64,000 nt of DNA, from the NCBI RefSeq assembly GCF_000150275.1, contig NW_002060950.1:1600106-1664105 (forward strand), given 5' to 3'. The notes below the pieces were generated by a model. The model ran no database searches and had not been told where the DNA came from. It saw only the letters and a program-made list of their open reading frames with translations. Below are positions 29,401 through 42,986 of this stretch, in pieces. Each line of letters begins with the position of its first letter. Within the stretch, counting starts at the first letter, position 1. Source of the DNA: Trichoplax adhaerens (lineage: Eukaryota > Placozoa > Uniplacotomia > Trichoplacea > Trichoplacidae). The position numbers were made by a program, and so were the translations under genes.

Positions 29401-30875
29401 TTATCATGTAGAAAAATTTTCCTTATTAGCCATAAAATGAAAGATATTTGTGTTGATATTATAAGTGGAACAAATTATTAAAATAAATCTAAATGTTTTA
29501 TTTTAATTTTGTATATCTAGATCAAACCACCATGTGATTAGGGTAATAATTTTACATTCATAAGGTATACGATGCACACATTAATTTAGACAATCTATAC
29601 TTTCATAAATACGAGTTAACCCAGAATACAATCGCAAAATAGCTTCAGAACGTATCATTAAGAATCAAAAGTCAGCAGTAAGGAATGACTAATTATCTTA
29701 ATATTTTACTTATCCTAAGTAAGCCAAATCACCAAGTAATAAATAAATTCTACAATTTGTGCATTCATGAGCCGATAGTACAAACGTTAATTTATACGGC
29801 ACATATCCATACTTTCATAAATATAAAATCAATCAAGAATGCTGTAATAAATGGGCTTAGAATGTATAAAAGAGATGAATTTCTAGAATACAACATGATC
29901 ACCATAAATATATATCATTTATACCATCTTGTCACTGGTAACACAAGAGAACAGAGTCATTCATAGAGTAGAAATAAATCTATTGGTCATACTAACATTA
30001 TTCAGCATTATTAATAAATCTTCTTTCAATGTTATTAATCGACTGGATTATAAAGTGATCGTCCAACCAATTATTTATAAATCAGAAGTTATAAACTTAT
30101 TCAATAAAATGATTAATTCCATTTAGTTTATAACTCAACGATATCAACGATGAACTATTATCTATACGAGTATCAATATCTTTATATGTAACAAATAATG
30201 GATTTAATCCTTGGTAACTAAGGAGTTTATCGATAAATTAATTTAGTGGATCTATTAATGCAATTAAATTCATTCCTCTACTCATTCTAAACTTACTAAA
30301 TCTTTATGAATACTTTCAGTAGTAATGTTATTTCATGTTTGTTGATTATTTATTTATCTAAATTTCAAATTGAATCGTATGATGTTGAAGCCATCTCTTT
30401 GCTTTATAATCGCTGTAGTAGAGTTTTCAATGATCTCTTTGCTATTTCAATGGCTCCGCTTATTTCATAAATGCTTAATAAGCTATAAATACTATGCAAT
30501 ACCGTACTCATCATAACTTTTAATACAACGATGGTCATTTCTTTTCATCGAGATGGATTTTTGGGGGAAATGTAGCTATGAGATTATCTTTGACAATGGC
30601 TCTAGTGGCGGAGACCAAAATTTGATCAATAAGTAAAACAGAAAAATAAATAATGAATGCGATCCAACTTAATTTGCCACCAACTATGTATGAAAGATAC
30701 AATTCCTATGTATTGATTTCATAAATAACTAGCCATGCCATAGTTTATCATATTTTTGCACCGGTACCATAGACGAGTATAAATCCATCGATGATGTTAA
30801 CTAATGATGCAAATTATCTTTGTAATTTATCATTGAAAAATTCTCTTATTGAACAGTGATTTTTCATAGTTGATC

Positions 30876-33800
30876 TTAATCCAAATCATAATCATCGCTG
30901 TCTCCACTACGTACCGGACTGACCGTTTCTAGTCGATAGGCATGCCAGCAATTGAACTTATGGTTATCTTCAGCTGCTTTACGTTTATAAGTAGCTTGAA
31001 AGAAGATGACATAAATGAGTGTTGCTAGAGTTAATAATCCAACCATCACCACGGTAGCCCAAGAGTAATCGCGAGGAATAATTGCAGTATCAGGAACCGA
31101 AATCATTGGAGAAGGAGAATTAGATGAACTTAACTGAGAATGATGGCATGCAGAATAAATAATTTGAGAGCTATCCAGCGGCGGACTAATGATTGGTAAA
31201 ACGATGATCATAACTACACTAATAATAGTCCTAAATGGTGATGAAGAAAAAGCATTAGTTTGACTTCCATCCATGTTGGATATAAGTTAATATCTAGCAT
31301 ATGCTGCTATAGTGCAATTTAAAAGAAACTACTGACTCTCTTTCGTTCTTTTCCTTTATGCACTTACGCTAAGAGGAATAGAACTCCCGAACTAATGACT
31401 TCGTCAACTGGATAAGAACACTCCACACATAGTTCTAGCATCATCGGGACAAGACTCATACCAAAAATGCCATAAAGCGCCGCAAAAAGGCAAAGAAGAC
31501 CTTGGCAATTACGGTATCCAGCAGACTAGTTCATTTATCATGAAATACGGGTATATAAGAATCCAGGAATTTTGATCATGAAAAAGTAAATAGGTAATAA
31601 ATTCAATCAAAGCTCAGACATAAACCATCTTTAGTACAATGTTTTGGAAAATTTTAAACATCCTATCTAATGTAATAGATCAGCACAGTTACCATAAAGA
31701 AACCAATCAGCGATAAGTTTGCCAAGGATAGAAAGACTTTGGATATTACTTCAAAATGATTAATACTTCGGATAAAGAAAAGGATAATAACTGCAGCAAT
31801 AAATCCACACATAGTCATAATGACAATGCAAAGGCCAGCAAAATCCTTTAAAAATTGAAATAAATTTTTTAATGACGAAAACATTAATAGCAGAGTTGAA
31901 GTAGCATACAGTGAAAGCTATAATTACGTCTGGGTAACCAGTAGGACATAAAATTTGTTCTATTAAAACGCCGACAGTACCCAAGACTGCAAAATGAGTA
32001 GCTACAGTAATAGCCAGGAGCTGATAGGAGCTGTCTGATTTCAGCTAATATTTATTAAATGATATGAAATAGATGGATAAAATAAGTTCAGAATAATTGA
32101 AAATTGGCTGCATGATATGAATTCGTAGATCTATTTTTTATAGAAACTTTGCTACATCTAGTAATATTGTGCTAGATCATAGAATCATACACTGTAACAT
32201 ATACAGAATCAGTCTTACTAAATTGGTAATGCATTTCCAGGTACTCTCAGGATTCTCATCTAACATCATGATAAATGATGGGGCATTTGGGGGTTTACTA
32301 TATTTCATTCCAATTGTAGCCATTAAAGTAGCAGCAGCGACAGGAATGAGGTTAATAATTAGCTATACATAGGAATTCAGAGAAAAGGAAATTAACAATA
32401 TAAAACGACAAGCGAAATCCCATGTAACAATCTATCTAGAAGACTGTAGGGTTAGTTGCTTCAAGAAAATTACTAAATGATGTTTAATTTAGCTATAATA
32501 ACCTGTAAATATGAACTACATAGATTGCCCATATACTAAAGGATAGGAAATGTGTATGTCGTTGCATTCACTGATCCTAATTGTAAAGACTCGACTAGAG
32601 GCATTAGACTTACTAAAATCGGCATCTTAAGGTAGTTGTGATTAGTTATAGCTGGTGATAAAACGCTCGATACCATCATTCCTAAAGTCACACCTAGATG
32701 ATAAAAAATATTCATTATCAAGCCTCAATATTAAGAGCACTTTCAACGATTGCATGATATAGGAAATCGATTTAAATTACATAATAATTAAAGGCTCTCG
32801 ATTATTATGCAGTGGATACTCGTATAGTTTAGTAGGTCTATTATACCTAGTGTAGCAATGGTGTTAGCAAGTATTCTTTCTTCATCAGGAAACCATACTG
32901 CTGCCATTTTAGTGGTAGTAGCTAAAATAACAGGCTGACCTAGGGCAATCAAGCCCTGCCCGATAAATAATGTTGGTATACGACCGGCTGCGGGTACATA
33001 AGCGCTCAATACTCGAATACTTGCACCCAGAAGTGTTACCCAACCGTTGACGACGATCTAGAAGAAATTGTAGTCAATAATGAATTAAATCAATGTTATA
33101 ATATTCAATCTATTACCAATGGTAGAATAGATCACTTTACTAAACTATTTCAACGTCAAAGCATTATCTAACTCGTTGCATCCAACTCCAAAAGCTGTAC
33201 GAAAAATTACACGTCTTGCAGATGCTATCGCTAAATACGACACAGTACATTTATATTAATTTATGCCATGTTAGGCCATAGTGCTGCATCTAACCGATGT
33301 GATGTGATTGTTGATTGTTGTTAGATGTTAGCCGATATTAGATTGTTGATGATATATATCCAATTAATTGTCTCACAACTACACAACTATACATTAATTA
33401 CATATACGAATGTCCATTCTAATAACCTTATTTTCTAAAGAGAATAAATATCTTTTAAACTATCTATGAAATAAACCAATGCCGTCTATTTTATTATCGT
33501 CAATTTAAAGATTTTAAAATCTTTTTCTTGAAAATAACGAGTAAGAAAAGGACAGCCCATGTTTTTTCAACTCTTTGAGCTGTTAGGAATTTTAGTTGAA
33601 TCATAACCTCTCGATATAATAAAAAATGAAACTATTTCAATTGAATGAAATTACTGTGTACTTAAAAGTCGTGATGGATGATTTCATCGTTCCGTAATAA
33701 TTTCAATTGTAAATATACTGTAAATTTTAACTCTAATTGTATAAAGATATTAGACGTAGAATATTTTAAATATAAATATAGGACTATAAAGAGAATGCTT

Positions 33801-35386
33801 TCTAGTATGAAATTATCATTGATACCTAGAAATTTACTAGTACCACAAAGATAGTTAGACGTAGTATGTTTAAAATCAAGTATAGCGCCCTTTATAAGGA
33901 GGTATCTTAGCATGAATAATTAATTATTATTGATACTTAGAAATTGATGCAGTACTGTATATTCTAAAATGAGTATAAGATTGTTACAAGAATACATCTT
34001 AGTATGACATAATCATTATTGATACCTAGAAATTTTCGAAGTCTAGTGGCATAACGATAGTTAGACGTTGTATATTTTAAATTGAATTTAGAACCATTAC
34101 AATATACTATCTTAGTATGAAATAATTATTATTGCTACCTAGAAAATTCTCGACTCTAAAGATATAAAGATAGTTAAATCTAGTCCATTTTAACGGCATA
34201 TTGAACCGTTATAAGAATATATATTTTAATATGAAATAATAATTATGCTGCCTAGAAATTTCCTAATACTAGTTATATCCAAGGCGATCGTTAGAGATAT
34301 AGTACATTTTAAATTGGGTATTTATAAGAACATCTCTTAGCATGAAATAACTGCTATTGATACCTAGAAAGTAAGCCTAACATTGGCATAATTGCATGCC
34401 AATATTAACGGATGCTATCTCATTTTGTTTTATTTTTACGTCCTTAACCTAAGCTGTCTACAGTAATCTTAAGGATACTCAGTATTAACTCTAAGAAAAT
34501 TAGAACTTATACTATTGTCATCTACTTATAACTGTAAACATCTACTGACATCTTGTCAGTAAAATATTTGGCTTAGTTTTTAGATACTGTTCATTCATTA
34601 CTGATATAGGTCAATGCAAAGTTTAATATATTCTAGACAAATGCAACCACTTTTATCTCCAGCAATTGTAGCTCTAAATAACATGCAGCTATCTAAATCG
34701 AGAAAAGAAACAATCAACATGGCGACTTACCCCTACTCGAAGGCCATATTTATCCAATAACCAGATGGAGATTGGACCTACAATGACAAATCCTAGCAAA
34801 ACTACGATGGAGAGCCAATTGACGTCTGATAATGAAATCTTGTAATATAGCGCTGTTGAATCAGCAATCATAGCAAAAGTATAATACAGCTGGAAAAAAA
34901 TAGGAGTCGAAATTTTAGCAAAAACAGGATTGCTACCCATTGAAATTCTCTTATTTCTTTATAGCTGTATCTACATTAATATAACTATCTTCATTCCGAG
35001 TAAGATGATAAAGTCATTTACTTTACTATGAATCGTTGGTCAAGATATAAAATCATATACTGAACAAGCTAATCGATAATGTGATGGCTTTAAGTCATGA
35101 CTGGTGGTGATAAAAATTCAATTTTAAAGCGAGTTCAACATGATATATTACTTACCATGGCGTTGCATAGATTTAAAAAGGTAATGGTGGCTAAAATAAA
35201 CCAGCGGTTAGGATGCACTTCTGGCACAGGATGAAGCCGTATCATTCCATAGACCGAATCGGAAGCACGATCGATAAAAGTTCCGCTATCGCTAACGGTA
35301 TTTTTCTCATATTTCTCCTCGTTATTTCCATAATTCATCATTAAATTGATATTTTCGTCATTCTTTGGAATCACGTTATTTGCCAT
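30876..35386 (-). CDS. Major facilitator transporter, SLC49/FLVCR-like
   Basis: Nine exons join in phase into about 550 residues, the size of a 12-pass major facilitator protein. Exon 1 (from 35386) gives a hydrophilic N-terminus and the start of membrane helix 1 after HPNRWFILATITFL. Exon 2 (34910-34729) has DVNWLSIVVLLGFV and the loop WLLDKYGLRVG, which matches the helix 2-3 loop of FLVCR-type carriers. Exon 3 (about 33058-32826) carries GASIRVLSAY and KMAAVWFPDEERILANTIATL, typical of SLC49 members. Further exons encode the long central loop (near 32240) and helices 7-12, and the protein ends in an acidic tail (GDSDDYDLD). The SLC49 family includes FLVCR1/2, MFSD7 and DIRC2; which subfamily this belongs to, and its substrate (haem, choline or other), cannot be told from the sequence. 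Confidence 0.82.
33700..34380. repeat. Minisatellite in transporter intron 2, about 100-117 bp unit
   Basis: The block GATACCTAGAAATTT recurs with variation near 33817, 33920, 34018, 34134, 34246 and 34358. It is accompanied by GATAGTTAGACGTAGTA and CTTAGTATGAAATAAT blocks. The array lies wholly within the 1.7-kb intron between the second and third exons of the transporter gene. Confidence 0.8.
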
Positions 35387-38300
35387 AGTAAATTGGAGCA
35401 GTTCAGTGTATTAGCGTAAGAAAAAACTGCAAATTGAAACTAACTCAATGATCAACACAGTCTAATCGTCAAGTAGAGACCTGTTCAAAATAGAAATAAA
35501 ATAATCTTAGCAATTTTTTTCCATTTTCTTCCGCCATGACTCATTCTTCTGATAATTTACATATTGAACTTTGGAATAAAATAATTAGTAGTACAAATTA
35601 AAATTCATAATTTTGCTCCTAACATCAAATTGAGCTGTTGATCCCTTCCTACTTTAATGATGACAGAATTATTCTTTTACAATTTAAAATTAGTCTATCT
35701 AGCCCAGGCATAATGGATTAATTAATGCAGTGTAGAACAACGAATAGGCAGAGGAATGTTGTATTTTTATCATCGAAAGAATGATGCTGCACTATAAAAT
35801 TCGTTATATTGCAGCAGGATAGAAGCTAGAGAATAATAAAATGAGAGTGCGATTTGCAACCGTTTATTAATTGAAAAGATGAGAAAAATCGATGAACCGG
35901 AAAGAATTTGCTTTTAGAATAGTACTTGTTAGAGACTGATCTAGAGATGGATCTTAGGGTACATTAAATTTTGACATGGCAATCACAACATGATGAGAAA
36001 ATGAAACTGCTTATTTTTTTATTTCGATTATCCAATTTATGTTTGTAATCAGACTAACAAATCGATAGATTACTACGTAAAGCCATCACTATGAATAGAG
36101 TTAACAAGTAATGCAAGCAACGGGCACCCTAGTGAAAATTAAAGCGGACGAAAATGAAGAATAAACGCTTTGATTGCTTCCAAACCTGTCAATAAAGTCT
36201 TTTATACCATAGATGACGACTTGCTAGGGTTTCAATTTTCAATCAGTAATCCGCTTTCATGATACCAAATGGAAAACAGTATAAGTACGAGTAGAAACTA
36301 CAAATTCAGCTGTGGTTTTAATCCTTTTTTGTTAAGATTTACTCTATCTTTCGAGGAAAAAGTAATCTTGGTGTGATTTAAAGCAAGTGTTGACGTATAG
36401 CTAATATTGAAATCATATGATACAACACCATGATTCCAGTGAAAATGGAAGAGTTTGTCCCCTAAGTTGATGTTTGGATAATCTAATTAAACCATTTTAA
36501 GCGTCACTAATATTATTGATTATAAAGAATAAGAGACTAGCCATTAATGCTGTGTCATGTAATCATTTGGATGCCAAAGAAATGGGTCAGCAAGAAATCG
36601 ATTTTATCGACAAGTAATTAATTAATAATATTATGAATTTCAATAGCGTAAATAGGTACACCCCTACGTTATACAAGTATAAAGGTGATTATTTCCGCTA
36701 TGAAAAGATTAATTGATTGATTGACGATAGGGTACAATTTAGCAGCAGGGAGAAAAGCAAGATGAACGATTGACATCCATCCATTAGGCATGGATTACTG
36801 GAAATATGACAGTTTTAGTAATCCAAGTTTTCAATCAGATCGAGATACATAACTTTCCCCAGTATATAAAATAGCACGAGATCTAAAAGCGATACGTAGG
36901 TCACTGCTAATAAGTTACTTTATACTATAGCTAATGTCAATTTAATTGCACACCTTCCTAAATTAATGCTAGTTTATTGTAGTGCCACCTGGCTTTTAAA
37001 AATTGTTTTTCATAGAATCTTGGACAAGTCTCTGCCTTCCATTATGCAATGATGACGGTAAAGAAAAAGTTTCAGCTGGCTCTTTCATCTTCACTTACGA
37101 AGAGCTTTGCAAAGATCTTAGGTGCTTTCGGTAGATTAAAGCTTGTATACGATTGCTATTTTTAATATACTTTCTGCTCTTACGAAACTGTCTACTAAAG
37201 TAGATACTGGCCAGTTTAGATGATAGTGGGCCTGCCATATACTACAAGAACAACAATTAGCATAGTTGCTGCAGTTGTTGATATTCTGCAGTAGAAATTG
37301 GCGATCGTTGTTGACCTCATTATGATGATTCTAGTTTATCCTAAGTGGATCAAACTGACAAGACTTCTATTCTAGTCATGATTTACTTTAGAATTAGAAA
37401 GCAGCAGCTGGTGATTTTTTTTTCTCTCTATCTCTGTTAAGGTTTTAGTTAAAAATAATCAACGCTAAATTTGTTATTATTACGGCATATTATGCTCGAT
37501 CATCAATAAAAAATAAATAACTATTTGGAGAGTCAAAAATATAAGCTATATTTTGCGACGTTGTTCAGTTGAAGTACTAACCTGAAGAAGTTTACATGGT
37601 AGCTAATGTACAGCAAAAGGATTCAATATCTTGCTCATCAATCTCAACTCTCAAATCGTTAAAAATTTGGATTATAAATAGATCTAACTATTGCAGTATT
37701 TCAAATAGCCATGAGCTTGATGGTGTTTTAACCTATTATCGAAGTAGGTGGGTATGTTTTGATAGTGATAGAGGCTTAAAATATGGTCGGTTAAACAGAT
37801 TGAATAATTAATTAACCACCTGTTTTTTCTCTTCATTCATTACCTACTGGAATTTATTTAAATAAATTAAATGAGGCAGGAATCTATCGAAAAATCTGCT
37901 TTGATTATTTGAAACCGGAGAGTCGACAGCCCGAAATCATACGAAAATATTTACTTCTAATAAAAGAAGTGGGCGAATTATTTTTCATTCCATGCTCTGT
38001 ATTAAACCATAGCCAAGCTGTTACATCTTATTGTGTATCTTTGCTGCCACTTGAAAACGTTCAAATCTGTTTTAGATAGTACCATTGATAGTTTTGATCG
38101 TTTTATTGACTTTAAATACTCCGTTCATAGTGTTAGAGCCATAAGTAGGCCAGACCTGTTACCAGTTGGAAGAATATGTTCTGTTTTTATGGCCCATCAA
38201 GACATTATAATTATAGGTGGGATCTGATGTAACCTTCTAGATCATCAGATATGGTTTAAAATGGTAAAATGAATTTATATCATGTTGGCGATAACCCTAT

Positions 38301-39240
38301 GTAGTATAAGAGGGAAATTGATGTACTTATGCTTCTATTATACGTAGTATAAATTTGATGTTAACTTACTGGTCAACATAGGTATACGTGAAGTCTTTTA
38401 CCACAGTTCTTGTGAATTAAGAAAGGCTTTCATATCTAACCACGTCTTGAATGTCCTTACATTCCTTACTACTTTCATAATTTTTATCCATGGCCCAAAC
38501 CACCATGATATACTATAGCTTATATTATATCCTACAACTTATTCTTGACAGGCACTTCATTGCAAAGTGCGGCTGACTTTTACGCCATCTCCAAAAGCTG
38601 TTACCATTATCAGAGATGTTATTGCTGTTAAGCAATATTATTTCACGCCAGTTTAGATGCTGATCTCTCTTAACGTAACTTCCTCTTCCCTTTACGATCC
38701 TTACTTTTGAAAGAAAGAGTAGCATTATTTTCCCAATTCAATTCCATAGGTAAAGTTAATGATGGCAACTAAATCTAATATTGTCGATAATAATTCGATC
38801 CTCAGAAGCATGGAGTATTTTATAGATTGTGTAATCATAAATAACCGAATCATTCTCTTTGATAGGAATATAAGTAAAGCGAGGAAATTTTCGGGTGCAA
38901 AGAAGGAATCCTATCATCCACGATACGATGTAACCTAGTTCTAGATAGCACGTATTCCCTTCCCCTAAAATATTTAGTACTTTTACACATCATTTAATCA
39001 TCCATAACGATTCATGAATAGTTAAAAGAATGATGAGCCAATATATGAAATTATACGTATTAAATATAAGAATGGAACTCATAGCCTAATCATAGGATTT
39101 CACCAGATAATCCTTAAAGTTTAATATCAACTTATGATATTATACTACAGGTTGAACAGTATAGCATACGTTTAAGAAATGAAATGATTTTACTAGGTAG
39201 AAATCTCGCACACAAACATACAAGATATTTCATTATGCAA
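35387..39240. other. Spacer, no gene recognised
   Basis: This is the 5' flank of the transporter gene and what follows. Open frames at 37596-37811 (+), 38033-38227 (+) and 38525-38725 (-) are of ordinary length for random AT-rich DNA and show no known motif. Confidence 0.4.
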
Positions 39241-40050
39241 TCTTTACTACTATAAGGATCATTTAGTATGAGTATTCATTGCTAGCTGATCTNNNNNNNN
39301 NNNNNNNNNNNNNNNNNNNNNNNNNNNNNNNNNNNNNNNNNNNNNNNNNNNNNNNNNNNNNNNNNNNNNNNNNNNNNNNNNNNNNNNNNNNNNNNNNNNN
39401 NNNNNNNNNNNNNNNNNNNNNNNNNNNNNNNNNNNNNNNNNNNNNNNNNNNNNNNNNNNNNNNNNNNNNNNNNNNNNNNNNNNNNNNNNNNNNNNNNNNN
39501 NNNNNNNNNNNNNNNNNNNNNNNNNNNNNNNNNNNNNNNNNNNNNNNNNNNNNNNNNNNNNNNNNNNNNNNNNNNNNNNNNNNNNCGCTATTTGGCTATT
39601 GTTGCTCAACCAAGATAGATATGGAAAATTTCGTATATACGTACAAAGCGCTATTATTAAGCAATCTTTGTTACTATCAGCACTGCATAATGTTCATTGC
39701 TAGCCGATCTCACCAATTTAGCTAGCCATTTTTGTATTCTGAGCACTAATATGTTCATTTTAGATATCTTATTTCAAAATGATCTCGTGCACTTAGCTAT
39801 ATGTTGCTCAACCAAAATGCGTCAGGAAATTTTAAGCGTATATACATGTACATTAGCCAACTTTAGCGACTATGAACATTAAGTAATGTGCATCTTCATT
39901 TCTAGCTGATCTCGTGCACATAGCTATTTGTTGCTTAATCAAGATGCATTAAGAAATTCTATTCATATATGCAGGTAAATTAGCTAATTTTTGCTACTAT
40001 ATGCACTAATACTCACTGTTAGCTAATCTTACCCATCAGTTGTCAATAAT
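39241..40050. repeat. Tandem repeat around an assembly gap
   Basis: Units of roughly 135-190 bp share the blocks CATTGCTAGC(T/C)GATCT, TAGCTATTTGTTGCTCAACCA and AAGATGC. Copies are visible just before the gap (to 39292), at 39586-39720, 39770-39920 and 39900-40030. Two open frames that cross the gap are artefacts of the unknown bases. Confidence 0.75.
39293..39585. other. Assembly gap, 293 unknown bases
   Basis: A run of N lies inside the tandem repeat. The true length is uncertain, because repeat copies commonly collapse in assemblies. Confidence 0.98.
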
Positions 40051-41597
40051 TATAATAGATTGTGGAATATATTCTCTTGCTATATTAAACAGATCATTAA
40101 GTAATCTTATAAATTTCATATAATACAAAAATATAATGCATGATGATCATGAACCTTTCTTATCAACATAAACCTCGCTAAAGTACCAATGTTAACCTAT
40201 ACAGTAATTCTTGACAGGTATCATTAGGAAGTAAAGATTTAAAACTATATACCATGTAGAGCGACTGTAATCATGGATAAAAACTGGCTTTATTGTATTG
40301 TAGCAATTTAAAAATAATGTACTCATACTTTACACCCATGAGATGATTGTAATAGTGATTGAAATTTCTCGAAAGTTTAATAACGCCGTAAATGATATGA
40401 TTAATTGTTTATTAAGTATTTACCGTTGTAGTAAAGGACTGCCTACGAAATCCGTAGTTATGTTGATAATATTTTCTATATTTTGATTAATTATAGATAA
40501 CTGTAGCTTTCAGTACTTTGCCGATAATTTAGAATTATTAATGTTACATTGTATATCATTTCATTGATCTAGAAAAGACCATAATTGCCCATTCCTAACA
40601 AATCTAGGTGATATTTTTTAACGGAATAATTTGGGTAATGGATTAGCTGTATTCTGACAGTAGATTGGCATATGATGTAAAAATTCTCTTTGAAATATAA
40701 GAAGATAGAATTTTAATTTGCAATTACTTGAATGCCTAGATCGTACATGCATCTTGCTCTTGCAGTTGGGTCTTATATTATCTAATACTGTACTAGCCAT
40801 ATCACAAATAAGAGTTTATTAGCCTAACAATTGATAATTATGGGGTTACCTAAGCTATGCGGTAATATGAAATATCTACGAATGAAATACAGTAGTAATA
40901 AATTCTATAAAGTAGGTATAGGCACGCATTCTAGGACGGGGAATACTTCTTTCCGAATTACTGTTACTCCTAGCCGATCTTAAAATGTCATGGACATATT
41001 AGCTGTAATAATGAAACTAACCTATTAGTCTATATCACAATAGTAGTCTTTTAAGTCTCTTAGGCTAGACTTTGAAGTTAAACTATCTTTTATTAACTGT
41101 TAAAATTTGTAATTATGATAACTTTAACCAGCTGAAGAAGGAAAGAATAATAACAGCATCCTATTAAATTAATAGTCTTAATACTAGATTATAAACAGTA
41201 GAAGTAGAAATTAAATCTATTATCCACTACCATACTTATAATAAGTAGATCAGAGACAAATTGCAAGTATATATTCAGTTCTATCAGAAAAGTATTAGAA
41301 TTCAGACCATAGCTTTTAAAATATAAATCAATGTTGTCGTTTCTCATTATGTTGGCTTGTACATATATTTCTTACGATAAGCAAAATCCAATTGATATTC
41401 CAATCTAAATAGCAGCATTCTATTTCCATCTATAAATAATAAAATAATTATGATGGCTTCTTAACGTAACGGTTTATAGCATGTGTAGATATTTAGACTT
41501 GATAACGCGCTATATTAACCGTGCTTAAAATGCTGATCGGTTGAAAACTATAATCCCGTAGAAAATGTGCTATACCTAGATCAGATGTGCTCCATTT
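40051..41597. other. Spacer, no gene recognised
   Basis: AT-rich sequence downstream of the first V-ATPase e gene. No exon with splice support or recognisable protein motif was found on either strand. Confidence 0.45.
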
Positions 41598-42986
41598 CTA
41601 GCCATCTCTTCTGCCCCATTGTTGGATCATAATATGAAGTGTATGGTTATTTAATTCAGGCCCAATTAATGGATTCAGCTGAGCCAAAAAGACTATTAAC
41701 CAGCTATTTTTTTATTTTTCAGTAAAAGTCAAACTAGAATATTGACATATTTGATTATATACTACCTTAACAGTGTTAGTTAACGTTCTATACGCTATAA
41801 GATTCGTGTAATGCTATCATTGAATTCTCGAATCATTGTAGTAAAGGATACAACATCCATCCACAGAACGCCGCAATGACCACACATGTTTGTATCAGGC
41901 TAGAGAAAATAACAAAAATATATTCAATTCTACTGTATAGTACATATGAGTTTTCGAATTTAGATTTTATTGTATCTTCGTAAAAGTTGCTATTGGTGAT
42001 ATTAAATAATGCTAATGAATGAAAATGCAGATCATTTACTGATAATTTTTGAAGCGAAATAGTCACTTTATCTAAAATGCTTTATAGATTAGCAGATAAG
42101 TCGTAGAAGAGTTGCAATAAACAGGAAGACATATGTCACAGCAAGACATGGTAAGATGAATTCGGAAAGAGCTATTAGCTAACGCTAAATACAGATTACA
42201 CTGAAAAATTGACTACCGTAATCCATATCATCTATTTTATTGTGACTTTAGTGATTTAGAAAGAAAATTTGGATGATAACTAAAAGTTTCAACTAGTGAA
42301 AGTTCTGAGTAATGATGCTAAGCGAGTCATGGGTCGATTACAAAATTTTTAGGCATTGGAAACTAATACGCGTATTAATAACGAAACATATTACACCTTT
42401 CCTATCCTAGCTGGATTATAAGAAACTATAGAGAGACTAATTAGCTACAATGAATAAGATTTAATTTTGTATCCAAGTACTTTCTTAATTTCTCTTTACA
42501 ACTCTACTTATGGAATCAAACTTTAAAATTAGCTAACTTTGATGTTTAGGATATCCTGTATCTCTTTTACCCTGTTGCATCAATTAACAACACGATAGCA
42601 GTCGAAACAGGTCTATCTGAGAATAAAATAGATCCCCAAGTAAAGATTGGTAATTTTCTACATGTTTAAGGTCACGTTTTAGAGATTTCTCAAAGAAATA
42701 AAACATGATTTTAGTATGCAAAATCGATTTGTGTTCACTTTCATTGCTAAGCAGATAGCGTCAATTTTTAAAACAGTTTGTGTCTTCCCATTTCTCTGAC
42801 GGCATTTCTTTCTAATACCTGGAGATGATGGCGTTACAATCGATCTTGCTTAGGGCTAATAAATATTTCTGAATAGCAATTCACTTACCCGCGGTTAGTA
42901 TTTGCTTTTGGAATCAGAAATGGCACAACAGCACCTATAAACAACCAGGAAAAGGTGATGCCTAGAAATGCTGGTAAACCCGACAT
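41598..42986 (-). CDS. ATP6V0E1: V-type proton ATPase subunit e, copy A
   Basis: Subunit e is a small two-helix membrane protein of the V0 sector of the proton pump of endomembranes. Three exons, 42986-42889, 41899-41852 and 41703-41598, join in phase 2 to give 83 residues; human subunit e is 81. Visible family features are a first helix after the N-terminus, VPFLIPKANTNRG at the end of exon 1, the second helix ending WLIVFLAQLNPLIGPEL, and a short tail with IQQW. The NRG turn and LAQLNPL(I/F)GP motif match the family closely. The acceptors and donors are standard GT-AG, with donor GTATCC at exon 2. A paralogue with the same exon lengths lies 2 kb upstream on the same strand. The stop is at 41598. 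Confidence 0.93.

Larger units (their letters stand above)
23802..30875. other. Seven-kilobase spacer, no gene recognised
   Basis: The first 500 bases upstream of prominin B are richer in G and C, contain palindromic GTAC tracts (24301-24355) and probably include its promoter. Further on, only short open frames occur. The longest, 24899-25213 (-), has no recognisable motif or splice partners. No RNA gene was noticed. Confidence 0.45.

Noticed and set aside
39259-39725. Open frames of 116 and 148 codons on both strands
   Set aside because: They consist mostly of unknown bases from the assembly gap; not real genes.
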